NCBI RefSeq assembly: GCF_007990755.1
Contig: NZ_BJXA01000001.1
Span: forward strand, 62,001 to 126,000
Direction: 5' to 3'
Length of the DNA: 64,000 nt
From: Nocardia ninae NBRC 108245
GTDB taxonomy: Bacteria > Actinomycetota > Actinomycetes > Mycobacteriales > Mycobacteriaceae
Position 1 is the first letter of the stretch. Each line of letters opens with the position of its first letter. Below the pieces are notes generated by a model. It ran no database searches. It saw only the letters and a list, made by a program, of their open reading frames with translations, and had not been told where the DNA came from. Below, piece after piece: positions 43,792 to 54,353 of the stretch. The translations under genes were made by a program, and so were the position numbers.

Positions 43792-44916
43792 GTGTCCAAC
43801 GTCTGTAACTACCCGGGCTGTTCCCGACCGATCACGCGTGGCGGGGGACCTGGCCGTCCCTCGGAATACTGTGACCATCCAGACCACACGCGATGGCGCG
43901 CTTGGCGGGAACGTCAACGGCTACAAGAGGAGTCGGAGGCACCGGCCGGTTCTGTCACTGTGACGCAGCAGGGTCCGGTGACTGCGGCCCGGCTCCGCGC
44001 AGATGAGCTGCTCATTCAATTTCGTGGCCTGGCAGACCAACTGGGTAACACCCTGAATGCCGCTGTTGCCGAGTTGTCCACCCTGGGCGACCCGTCCGTC
44101 GCCGAAGCGCAGGTCCAAGCGGTGCAAGCCGATGCCGCCCGGCGTATCGCCGAGGCCGAAATGGCCACTGTCGCCGCGGAACAGGCGCGACGCGAAGCGG
44201 AGGAGGCGCGTGCGCTCGCCGAGGCCGCCGCCGATGACGCGGCCGGAGCGGCCGAACGTGCCGAAGCCTTGGTTGCCGACGCCAACAGCACCCGTGATGA
44301 TGCGCTGTGCGAAGTCGAGCGCGCCACCCGGCAGGCCGCCGATGACGTATTCGCCGCGCGTAGTGAAGCGGAGGCCGAAGTGCGCACCGCGCGCCGCGAG
44401 GCTGCCGAGGAAATCGATCGGATTCGCAAGGAAGCCGCCGAACAGGTGGAACGGGCCGAACGCCGCGCCGCCACAGAAATCGCGCACGCGCAACGTGAAT
44501 CGGCTGCTCAGGTCAGTGCGGCGCAGTCCGAGCGCGACCTTGCTGTCCAGCGCGCCGCCGACGCTGAACGCGCCACTGAGCGTGCGGAGCAGGCCGCGAT
44601 GGAACGCATCGAAGCGGCCAACGAGGCTCGCGAGGAATGGCGCAGGGTCCGCGCCGAACTCGACACCGCCCGCACCGAACTGGCCGAGATCCGCCGGACC
44701 GCCGCCGCCGATCTCGCCGCGGTCCGCGCCGAAGCAGCGGCCACCATCGAGAAGGCGCGCACCGAGGCGGCGCATCGTATCGAGGCGCTGGACGAAGCAC
44801 GCACCCAAACCTTGGCCCGTGCCGAGCGAGCCGAGGCCCAGCTCGACGAACTCCTCGCCGAGTCCCGCCGCAAGCCGGGAACGGTTACGGCGCTGGACAG
44901 TCGATCGGGGGCGTGA
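43792..44916 (+). CDS. KfrA-like coiled-coil protein with N-terminal zinc-finger-like motif
   Basis: A 374-residue protein. The first 35 residues hold Cys/His pairs ('CNYPGCSRPI', 'EYCDHPDHTRWRAWRERQRL') that could bind zinc. About residues 95-350 form a long, Ala/Glu/Arg-rich heptad coiled coil ('AEQARREAEEARALAEAAAD', 'ERAEQAAMERIEAANEAREE'). The build resembles KfrA-type plasmid DNA-binding coiled-coil proteins, and similar proteins occur on actinobacterial mobile elements. GTG 43792 is the start. It lies next to a large inverted repeat, a plausible binding or recombination site. The role is inferred only. Confidence 0.75.
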   Translation: MSNVCNYPGCSRPITRGGGPGRPSEYCDHPDHTRWRAWRERQRLQEESEAPAGSVTVTQQGPVTAARLRADELLIQFRGLADQLGNTLNAAVAELSTLGDPSVAEAQVQAVQADAARRIAEAEMATVAAEQARREAEEARALAEAAADDAAGAAERAEALVADANSTRDDALCEVERATRQAADDVFAARSEAEAEVRTARREAAEEIDRIRKEAAEQVERAERRAATEIAHAQRESAAQVSAAQSERDLAVQRAADAERATERAEQAAMERIEAANEAREEWRRVRAELDTARTELAEIRRTAAADLAAVRAEAAATIEKARTEAAHRIEALDEARTQTLARAERAEAQLDELLAESRRKPGTVTALDSRSGA

Positions 44917-45322
44917 GTTCGTACTCGGCGATCCCGAGTCGTTCACGGCCCGAATCGAACGGCGGCAACGCCAGTAGGCATCGGTCCGAAGCCGTCGCCT
45001 CGCGAGCCGTGACGCCACAGAGCAATTCGAGGGTGGGCAGCCGAGTTGCGGGCACACCGTGGGAGCGGCGCACTGCGGCGTTCGACGCACATCGCTACCG
45101 TCAGGCTACGTTCGGCGGCCGAGCCGCGAGAGCTGGAAGTCGTTCCGGGAGTCCCGGGTGTTCAGCAGTCGCAGATCGCTACGGGCAAGGCTAGGTTCGC
45201 CATGTGCACCATCTGCGGCAAACTTCTGAAAATAGGTGTCCACGATGATGTCGAGAACTGGTCACCTGCTCCGTCCTAGGGATACACCGGCCAGAACGGC
45301 CGACCACACCGAGAGGACGACC
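44917..45322. other. Intergenic stretch, nothing firm
   Basis: About 405 bases. A 25-codon frame from ATG 45201 (MCTICGKLLKIGVHDDVENW) has a CxxC but no ribosome binding site, and is not accepted as a gene. A good GAGAGGA for the next gene lies at the right end. Confidence 0.4.
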
Positions 45323-45820
45323 ATGCAACCGAACGAGATCACCGAGGTGCTGAACCGACCGATGAGCCGAGAGCTGCTGGCTCGCGACTTCACCCGTTTG
45401 GCGTACGTGGCCAAGGACGGCACGCCCCGCAATATCCCGATCGGGTTCACCTGGAACGGTTCGGAGATCGTCATGTGCACCTCGACGAACGCCCCGAAAC
45501 TGGCGGCGCTGCGCCAGAACCCGATGGTGGCGTTGACGATCGACACCGAGGTGCATCCGCCGAAACTGTTGCTCATCCGCGGTCGGGCCGAGCTGGACGT
45601 CGTCGACGGTATCCCGGAGGAGTACCTGCAGATGAACGGCAGCTACCAGATGACACCGGAGCAGCGCGTCGAATGGGAGGCGGGGGTTCGGGCGCTGTAC
45701 GACAGCATGGTCCGGATCGTGGTGACCCCGACGTGGGCGAAGCTGATCGACTTCGAGACGAACCTGCCGAGTCCGATCGAGGAATTGATCCAACAGCGGG
45801 CGGAGCGTCAGCAAGCCTGA
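45323..45820 (+). CDS. Pyridoxamine 5'-phosphate oxidase-like flavin protein
   Basis: A 165-residue split-barrel protein of the PNPOx-like family, which binds FMN, F420 or haem. 'DFTRLAYVAKDGTPRNIPIG', 'TSTNAPKLAALRQNPMVALT' and 'KLLLIRGRAELDVVDGIPEE' follow the fold. The cofactor is undetermined. The ATG at 45323 has GAGAGGA about 5 bases upstream. It is followed 98 bases later by the DGPF/ECF42 unit on the same strand. Confidence 0.88.
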   Translation: MQPNEITEVLNRPMSRELLARDFTRLAYVAKDGTPRNIPIGFTWNGSEIVMCTSTNAPKLAALRQNPMVALTIDTEVHPPKLLLIRGRAELDVVDGIPEEYLQMNGSYQMTPEQRVEWEAGVRALYDSMVRIVVTPTWAKLIDFETNLPSPIEELIQQRAERQQA

Positions 45821-45918
45821 GTCGGAAAATCGCGCGGCGCGATGTCGAGAACCCGCCCGCGGCTTCGTCCCTGAACCAGACCGGCCACAATGGGCCGAAC
45901 CACATCAAGGAGAACCTC

Positions 45919-46323
45919 ATGAAGTACCTGTTCCTCAAGCACTATCGGGGCGCACCCGCATCGGTCAACGGCGTCCCGATGGACCAGTGGACACCGGACG
46001 AGATCACCGCCCATGTGCAGTACATGGAGGACTTCGCCGCTCGGCTCCAAAGCACCGGCGAGTACGTCGATTCGCAGGCGATCGCCCCGGAGGGCACGTT
46101 CGTCCGCTACGACGGCGAGGGGCGGCCGCCGGTCACCGACGGCCCGTTCGCGGAGACCAAGGATCTGGTCGCCGGCTGGATGGTGGTCGACGTGGACAGC
46201 TACGAGCGGGCGATCGAGCTCGCCGGTCAGTTGTCCGCGGCGCCGGGCGCGGGTGGTAAGCCGGTCCAGGAGTGGCTCGAGGTGCGCCCGTTCTGGAGCC
46301 CGCCGCCGACCATCACGGAGTGA
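45919..46323 (+). CDS. YCII-related DGPF-domain protein
   Basis: A 134-residue YCII-like protein. The D-G-P-F signature appears in 'PPVTDGPFAETKDLVAGWMV', after 'MKYLFLKHYRGAP'. DGPF proteins are regularly encoded beside ECF42 sigma factors, as here (6 bases before the sigma gene), and are their likely targets or partners. The biochemical activity is unknown. AAGGAG lies 6 bases before the ATG. Confidence 0.92.
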   Translation: MKYLFLKHYRGAPASVNGVPMDQWTPDEITAHVQYMEDFAARLQSTGEYVDSQAIAPEGTFVRYDGEGRPPVTDGPFAETKDLVAGWMVVDVDSYERAIELAGQLSAAPGAGGKPVQEWLEVRPFWSPPPTITE

Positions 46324-46329
46324 CGCGCA

Positions 46330-47474
46330 GTGGATGACGCTCTGCTGCGGGCACTTACGCCCGCGGTGATCGGCATCCTCGGCCGCCGCGGCGCGGACTT
46401 CGCGGCGGCCGAGGATGCGGTGCAGGAAGCACTGCTCGAAGCGGTGCGCGTGTGGCCGGACGATCCGCCGCGCGACCCCAAGGGCTGGTTGGTCACCGTG
46501 GCCTGGCGCAAGTTCCTCGACGCCGCCCGCGCCGACACCTCCCGGCGACGGCGCGAGGAACTGCTCGAAGAGGAGCGCGCGCCCGGCCCGGCGGAAACAG
46601 CGGACGACACATTGAAGCTGTACTTCCTGTGCGCGCACCCGTCGTTGACGCCCGCGTCGGCCGTCGCGCTGACCCTGCGCGCGGTCGGCGGGCTGACCAC
46701 GAACAGATCGCGCAGGCCTACCTCGTCCCCGAATCGACCATGGCCCAGCGCATCAGCCGGGCCAAGCGAACCGTGTCGGGTGTCCGGTTGAACCGCGCCG
46801 GTGACGTCGGCACAGTGCTGCGCGTGCTCTACCTCGTCTTCAACGAGGGCTACTCCGGCGATGTCGACCTCGCCGCCGAGGCGATCCGGCTCACCCGTCA
46901 GCTGGCGGTCATGACGAAGCACGAGGAGGTGGCGGGACTGCTCGCGCTCATGCTGCTGCACCACGCCCGGCGTCCGGCCCGGACCCGCGCCGACGGAAAC
47001 CTCGTGCCCCTCGCGGAACAGGACCGAAGCCTGTGGGACACCCGCATGATCGCCGAGGGTGTCGACGTCCTCCAAGCCGCGCTCAGCCGAGATCGCTTGG
47101 GGGAGTTCCAAGCCCAGGCTGCGATCGCGGCGCTGCACGCCGACGCCCAAACCGCCGAGGAGACCGACTGGGTGCAGATCGTCGAGTGGTACGACGAGCT
47201 GCTGCACCTCACCGACAACCCGGTGGCCCGCCTCAATCGAGCCGTCGCGGTGGGCGAGGCCGACGGACCGCGGGCGGGGCTGGCCGCCTTGGCGGAGCTC
47301 GATCCCGGCCTGCCCCGGCACACTGCGGTCGCGGCATACCTGCACGAACGCGACGGCGATTTGGTGACCGCGGCACGGCTCTACACCGCAGCCGCCGGGT
47401 CGGCCGCCAGCCTTCCCGAGCGCGTTCATCTCACGCGTCAGGCCGCGCGACTCAACACCCAGTTGCGCGGATGA
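46330..47474 (+). pseudogene. ECF42 sigma factor, frameshifted
   Basis: From GTG 46330 the frame encodes sigma region 2 ('DFAAAEDAVQEALLEAVRVW', 'DPKGWLVTVAWRKFLDAARA'). After 'LRAVGGLTT' it derails, while the expected region 4 ('EQIAQAYLVPESTMAQRISR') and the long helical ECF42 C-terminal extension continue in another frame to 47474. One base is missing between 46700 and 46701 (…GACCAC|GAACAG…). Restored, it would be about 381 residues, the normal ECF42 length. As read, no functional sigma factor is made unless by frameshifting; a sequencing error is possible. Confidence 0.88.
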
Positions 47475-47589
47475 GTGGAGTCGGTGAGGCGGCTCTGAAA
47501 TCGTCGCAGACTCAACGGAATAGGGTCGGCCCGGTCCCATAAACTCGAGACACAACAGTGCCGCGAGGCGGAGCAGGAGGACTCGAAGC

Positions 47590-48261
47590 ATGGCCGTGAT
47601 CCACGAGACCACCATGGTGCCCACCAAAGTCGAATTGTTGGCCTCGTGGTTGCCGACGAGGTCGTGGTATCGCGGAAGCACCCGTCCGGTGCTGCAGCGG
47701 ACCGGGGGTTTCCGGCTCGACGACCCGGCCGGAGAGGTCGGGATCGAATTCATGGTGGTGACCGACACTTCGGGCGCACAGCCGGTCACCTACCAGGTGC
47801 CGTTCGCCTATCGCGGCGCACCGCGCGACGACGCCGAGGACGCGCTGATCGGCACGTCGATGCACGGTGTGCTCGGGCAACGGTGGCTCTACGACGGGAC
47901 GCGTGATCCGGTGGTGGTGGCGCAGATTCTGGCCCTGCTCGGCGGAACGGTCAAGGCTCAGGCACAGCATGCCAGCGCGACGGTAGATGAATCGGTCGCG
48001 GTGACCACACCCGACATCGCCGTTCCCACACTGGCATCGGGGCCGGTGGTGGCGGAAGACGGATCGTCGCGCACCGACATCATGGTCGGTGCTCAGGTAC
48101 CCGGCAGCACCGCGATCGTGCGGGTGAACCGGGTTCTGCAACCCGGTGACGAGTCCTCCGACCGCGCCGGTGCCGGTCATGTCACCGCGTCGTGGCAGTT
48201 ACCGGACGGTGCTTCGGTACGCGGCGTGTTCTTGTCCTTCGACGGTCACGTGGAGAGTTGA
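47590..48261 (+). CDS. Maltokinase N-terminal cap-like domain protein
   Basis: A 223-residue protein resembling the N-terminal cap domain of mycobacterial maltokinase. 'MVPTKVELLASWLPTRSWYR', 'GFRLDDPAGEVGIEFMVV', 'VTYQVPFAYRGAPRDDAEDA' and 'SMHGVLGQRWLYDGTRDPVV' are conserved in this stand-alone group, but no kinase domain follows. It probably binds a glycan or acts as a regulatory module; the role is unknown. AGGAGG lies 9 bases before the ATG. Confidence 0.82.
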   Translation: MAVIHETTMVPTKVELLASWLPTRSWYRGSTRPVLQRTGGFRLDDPAGEVGIEFMVVTDTSGAQPVTYQVPFAYRGAPRDDAEDALIGTSMHGVLGQRWLYDGTRDPVVVAQILALLGGTVKAQAQHASATVDESVAVTTPDIAVPTLASGPVVAEDGSSRTDIMVGAQVPGSTAIVRVNRVLQPGDESSDRAGAGHVTASWQLPDGASVRGVFLSFDGHVES

Positions 48262-48340
48262 CGAATGTCATGGCTGCCGACAATGATCCGGCAGCTGCCA
48301 TCTCTGCCTCGACCGAGATGACGGCGATTATTGTCGAGGA

Positions 48341-50278
<1,938 letters not shown>

Positions 50279-50504
50279 GTCCCGGGCCCGGAACGCTGGA
50301 ATGCTTGAGCCTCGGATCGTCCGGGACGCATCATAAGAGCATCCGGCAACGGTCTAGCAACTCGCATGGATGGTCGCCTACCTGACCGACCGAGGAGTCC
50401 AGCGCTCCCGCGAGAGTGCCGACTGGGTCCGATGATCGGCACTCGGCGCACCGAGTGAAAGCAAACACGCGGCTAACGGAACGGCTCGGCCATATCATGT
50501 AGCT

Positions 50505-51107
50505 ATGCCCGAAAACGAGCTCGGAGGGCGTACGGAACCACTGGCCGGCGGTGTCCGGCAGGCGATAGTGGTCGCCGGTGCCTGCTCGATGATCGTGGGT
50601 GTGGTCATAGCGATATGGCCGCACAAATCGCTGCCGACCGCGGAGCTGCTTTTCGGCCTCTACCTGCTGCTCAACGGCGGACTGCAGATAGTTGTCGCAT
50701 GCGGCGCGAAAATCGCGCCCGCCCTGCGCGTGCTCGTCTTCGCCAGCGGAGTGGTGTCGTTGTTGCTCGCCATGTTGTGCTTCAACGGCGGCAATTCGGC
50801 ACTGCTGCTGTCGTTCTGGATCGCGCTGGCATGGTCGATCCGCGGCATCTGCCATGCCACGGTCGCCGTCTGGGCAACCAACCTGATCGGCGGCGGCAGG
50901 CAAGAAGTGTTCGGGCTGGCCACCATGCTGCTCGGCATCGTCGTCGGCGTGCTGCCCTTCGACTCGGTGGACGTGCTCGGCCTGGTGGTCGGACTGTTCC
51001 TCATCCTGATCGGAACCATGGAAGTGCTCAGCGTCGCTGCGGTACGCCACGGTGTGGTGGACCTGACCGGAGTGTCGCGGATGCGCGCGGTTCGCCTGGA
51101 TCCCTGA
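50505..51107 (+). CDS. HdeD/DUF308 family membrane protein
   Basis: A 200-residue membrane protein with about six spans, including 'AIVVAGACSMIVGVVIAIWP', 'LLFGLYLLLNGGLQIVVACG', 'ALRVLVFASGVVSLLLAMLC' and 'GLVVGLFLILIGTMEVLSVA'. The repeated two-helix pattern is that of HdeD/DUF308 proteins, linked to acid resistance in E. coli but of unknown role in actinobacteria. The start at ATG 50505 follows a TATCAT-like element at short distance. Confidence 0.85.
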   Translation: MPENELGGRTEPLAGGVRQAIVVAGACSMIVGVVIAIWPHKSLPTAELLFGLYLLLNGGLQIVVACGAKIAPALRVLVFASGVVSLLLAMLCFNGGNSALLLSFWIALAWSIRGICHATVAVWATNLIGGGRQEVFGLATMLLGIVVGVLPFDSVDVLGLVVGLFLILIGTMEVLSVAAVRHGVVDLTGVSRMRAVRLDP

Positions 51108-51603
51108 TCCAAGTTTCCGGGCACGCGAAGCTGAAATCTGGTCTCGTGCACGCGAAGCCGTAGGGGAAAACAGTCCGAAATATGGGGGTTGCGTACGGTG
51201 CGGCCCAATTCCTGCCCGCAATTCCGCCCCGCTCGCCGCGATGGTGACGTGAGGGTCTGCCCGCGTGGTGTGACGACGGCACTTGGCACAGGTGGTGCAT
51301 AACTGCGCGTTTCACGGCAACGGGGGGGCACGGCGCGCGGCATCGCCCGAGTAACTCCGCCGCCGTGTCCCGCACGACGCGGAGCCGGGCAGCGAGCGGG
51401 GCACGGTGGCGGAGAAGTGCGAGTGGGGGCGCCGTCAAGTCCCATTCGGCACGGAGTCCGACTGCGAGCGGGACATGGTGGTGGGGGTTCGCCTCGAGAC
51501 ATGGTCACCCAGCGCCTGTGCACACGATGCCGGCATGTGCTCGGGGAAGATGCGTAGTGCATTACGGTAGTGCCGGTCCCGTGCAGGGGGTTGACTGAAT
51601 AGC
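51108..51603. other. Intergenic stretch, nothing recognised
   Basis: About 495 bases between the DUF308 gene and the S8 peptidase. Open frames exist on both strands because of the high GC, but none has family resemblance, a ribosome binding site and sensible codon use together. Confidence 0.4.
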
Positions 51604-53025
51604 ATGGCATTCCAGCAACGTCCGCTTCGATCGCCGGCCGAGCTGATCGTGGTCACCAACGGTGCGGGCACCGCACTCACTGCGGCCGTCTTGCGCGAAA
51701 GTCAGAGCACCGAGGCGCGATTGACCACGCTACTTCCCGAAGGCGGTCGGCTCGCGCGGATCTTCGGCCCGGCCAACCGCCTGCCCGCTCGCGTCGCGGG
51801 TACCTCGCACGAGCCCGTTGCCGCGGTGTATCTCCAGTACTTCTCCGTGCACGGCGTCACCGAGGATCTCGACGCGGTCGCCGCACGGCTGCGCGAAGAC
51901 GACGCGGTCGACGGCGCTTACGTCAAACCGCCCGCCGAACCGCCGATCGCCCCGGACGGTGCACCGGATGCGCGGACCGACGACGCACCACCGGTCACCC
52001 CGAATTTCCAAGCCCGCCAGGGCTACCTCGACCCCGCACCACAGGGCGTCGATGCCCGCTGGGCGTGGACGATGCCGGGCGGCCGCGGCCAGGGGGTGCG
52101 CGTGATCGATATCGAAGGCGCGTGGCGATTCACTCACGAAGACCTGATGATCGGCCAGGGCGGAGTGATCGGCGGCAACCCTTCACCGGATCGGGGCTGG
52201 CGCGACCACGGCACCGCGGTCGCGGGCGAGATCAGCGGGGACGTGAACGCCTACGGCATCACCGGTATCGCGCCCGACGCCCTCATCCGCGCGGTGTCGA
52301 TCTTCGGACCTGGCTCGGCCGCCGCGATCCGCACCGCCGCCGACGCGCTCGGTGCAGGCGATGTCATCTTGCTCGAACTGCACCGTCCCGGACCGCGATT
52401 CGACTATGCGGGCCGCCCGGACCAAGCGGGCTATATCGCGATCGAGTGGTGGCCCGACGATCTCGCGGCGATCCGCTACGCCGTCGCTCGCGGCGTCATC
52501 GTGGTGGAAGCGGCCGGAAACGGCGCCGAAGACCTCGACGCCGCCCTCTACGACCGGCGCCCCGCCGAGTTTCCCGCCTCGTGGCGCAACCCGTTCCGCG
52601 GTGGCGCGGCCGACTCGGGTGCGATCGTCGTCGGAGCAGGTGCGCCACCGCAAGGCTTCCACGGTCGCGACCACGGTCCCGGCCGGTCCCGGCTGGCCTT
52701 CTCCAACTTCGGTTCCCGCGTCGACGCCCAGGGCTGGGGCAGGGAAGTGACCACCACCGGATACGGCGATTTACAGGGCGGTTCTGACGAAGACCTCTGG
52801 TACACCGACGTCTTCAGTGGAACGTCCAGCGCCTCACCGATCGTCACGGGCGCGATCGCGAGTTACCAGGGCATCAGCGCGGTCGCTGACTCCCGCAAAA
52901 CGCCCGCCGAGATACGAGCGCTCTTGCGGGCCACCGGATCAGCCCAGACCAGCGCGCCGGGCCGCCCGGCAAGTCAGCGGATCGGCAACCTGCCCGATCT
53001 CAAAGCCATGGCCGCGCCTTACTGA
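51604..53025 (+). CDS. S8 (subtilisin-type) serine peptidase
   Basis: A 473-residue subtilase. The catalytic triad is D169 ('VRVIDIEGAW'), H202 ('WRDHGTAVAGE') and S408 ('FSGTSSASPIV'), with oxyanion Asn306 in 'AAGNG'. A 130-residue N-terminal extension precedes the domain. No signal peptide or anchor is present at ATG 51604, so either the enzyme stays in the cytoplasm or it leaves by a non-Sec route. There is no mycosin-type C-terminal membrane anchor. Its stop faces the convergent lipoprotein gene. Confidence 0.9.
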   Translation: MAFQQRPLRSPAELIVVTNGAGTALTAAVLRESQSTEARLTTLLPEGGRLARIFGPANRLPARVAGTSHEPVAAVYLQYFSVHGVTEDLDAVAARLREDDAVDGAYVKPPAEPPIAPDGAPDARTDDAPPVTPNFQARQGYLDPAPQGVDARWAWTMPGGRGQGVRVIDIEGAWRFTHEDLMIGQGGVIGGNPSPDRGWRDHGTAVAGEISGDVNAYGITGIAPDALIRAVSIFGPGSAAAIRTAADALGAGDVILLELHRPGPRFDYAGRPDQAGYIAIEWWPDDLAAIRYAVARGVIVVEAAGNGAEDLDAALYDRRPAEFPASWRNPFRGGAADSGAIVVGAGAPPQGFHGRDHGPGRSRLAFSNFGSRVDAQGWGREVTTTGYGDLQGGSDEDLWYTDVFSGTSSASPIVTGAIASYQGISAVADSRKTPAEIRALLRATGSAQTSAPGRPASQRIGNLPDLKAMAAPY

Positions 53026-53048
53026 CTTCCGGTGCCCAGCGCCAGGGA

Positions 53049-53945
53049 TCATCGATCTGTACCCGCGCCCCAACTCGGAAGCTGAGCAGTCTGTTTCGGA
53101 TCGGTGAGCTGGCGCGCGTTGCTGCCGTCACTGTTCATCACCCAGATCTGGGCACCCGGCTCCGGTGCCGGGTTGCGGGTGTAGACGATCTTCGAGCCGT
53201 CCGGCGAGAACGCGGGGTGCACCGTCGCGTCATCGGTGAGCGGACGGATATCGGCGCTATTGGCATTCATCACGTAGATCTCGGAGCGGTTCTTCCCACC
53301 GCGGTTACTGGTGAAGACGATCTTCGTGCCGTCCGGCGTGAACACCGGGTCGGAGTTCCAGAACGGATCCGCCAGCACCTGCCGCGCGTGTGTTCCATCG
53401 GCGGCCATCACCCAGATTGCGCCGGTCCTGGTGAACAGAACCTTCGAACCATCAGGGGAGAACGCGGGATTCTGCGACGAGGCCTGGCCGGGGCCGGGTG
53501 GGGCCGTCGGATCCGGCGGCGCGGTGAGCTGCTTCAGGTCGCTGCCGTCAGCATTGATCGCATAGATGGCGCCGCCGCGGGCGAAGGCGATCCGCGAGCC
53601 ATCGGGGGAGAACTTGGGGCCGTAGCCGCCGTCGGTGAGTCGCCGCACGTTACTGCCGTCCGGATCCATCGTCGAAATGGCGGTGCCACCGACCACGATC
53701 TTCGATCCGTCGGGGGAGAAGCTCGGCTGGTTGCCCTCGCCGATCCGAACAACATCGGTGCCATCGGGGTTCATGACGAAGACCGATTGCCAGCCGTCCT
53801 GGAATGCCACCTTCTCCGTGCGTCGCGGTTGATCGGACTGGCCCGGGTTCGACGGTGGCTCCGAATCCGAACCGCAGCCGACGATCAGTCCGGACAGCGC
53901 AACGCCGACAACCGCAAGTCGTAGCGCGACTTTCACTTTCCGCAT
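53049..53945 (-). CDS. TolB-like beta-propeller lipoprotein
   Basis: A 298-residue lipoprotein. The signal peptide 'KVALRLAVVGVALSGLIVGC' ends in a lipobox (L-I-V-G-C). A propeller of about six repeats of the form 'FSPDGSKIVV', 'FSPDGSRIAFA', 'FSPDGSKVLFT', 'FTPDGTKIVFT' follows, i.e. PD40/WD40-like repeats as in TolB. It probably binds a protein or peptidoglycan partner at the outer face of the membrane. The start ATG 53945 is preceded by TAGGTT 9 bases upstream (leaderless type). It is convergent with the S8 peptidase, 23 bases apart. Confidence 0.88.
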   Translation of the reverse strand: MRKVKVALRLAVVGVALSGLIVGCGSDSEPPSNPGQSDQPRRTEKVAFQDGWQSVFVMNPDGTDVVRIGEGNQPSFSPDGSKIVVGGTAISTMDPDGSNVRRLTDGGYGPKFSPDGSRIAFARGGAIYAINADGSDLKQLTAPPDPTAPPGPGQASSQNPAFSPDGSKVLFTRTGAIWVMAADGTHARQVLADPFWNSDPVFTPDGTKIVFTSNRGGKNRSEIYVMNANSADIRPLTDDATVHPAFSPDGSKIVYTRNPAPEPGAQIWVMNSDGSNARQLTDPKQTAQLPSWGAGTDR

Positions 53946-54290
53946 GCCGACCAACCTAGCCACGCGAACCTCCTCGCAGCGAACAATTCCGGGACCGTAC
54001 CAAGCCGGTCGGCGCGTTCCGGGCCACCGCTGGTTCAGCGGCGCGACTGAACGAGACGCGATAGCCGGGCACCCTCAGCGCGTCGATGCCCTTCTGCTCC
54101 GTACAAAGGCTGCCCCGGATGGCGCAGCATGCGAATTGGCACCGCATGCCACAGCACGATCGGCCACCCGGCAGCGGAGTGCGCCCTACCCCTACCGAGT
54201 AGCCCCTACCTGCGGATTCGAGTAGTCGAGCACTCGTGGCAGCGGGCCGAGATGTCGGCACTCTGAGGGTGCGGAGAAAGGAGCGAAATC
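53946..54290. other. Divergent intergenic stretch
   Basis: About 345 bases upstream of the lipoprotein and of the small ORF at 54291. It is rich in short T/C motifs but has no recognisable gene. A strong AAGGAG lies at its right end (54279-54284). Confidence 0.4.
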
Positions 54291-54353
54291 ATGAGCGAGC
54301 GAATCGACAACGCAGTCGCTGATGCGATGAGCGAGAGCGAGGCGGGGTCATGA
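54291..54353 (+). CDS. 20-codon leader/small ORF coupled to next gene
   Basis: ATG 54291 encodes MSERIDNAVADAMSESEAGS and stops with TGA at 54351-54353. It has a textbook AAGGAG 6 bases upstream, whereas the following gene has a weaker one inside this ORF. Its stop overlaps the next ATG (ATGA, 54350-54353), so translation of the downstream gene is coupled to it. It may be a true small acidic peptide or only a coupling leader. It is repetitive (ATGAGCGAGCG / ATGAGCGAGAG). Confidence 0.6.
   Translation: MSERIDNAVADAMSESEAGS

Noticed and set aside
45201-45278. 25-codon frame MCTICGKLLKIGVHDDVENW...
   Set aside because: It has a CxxC but no ribosome binding site and no second metal-binding pair; likely chance.
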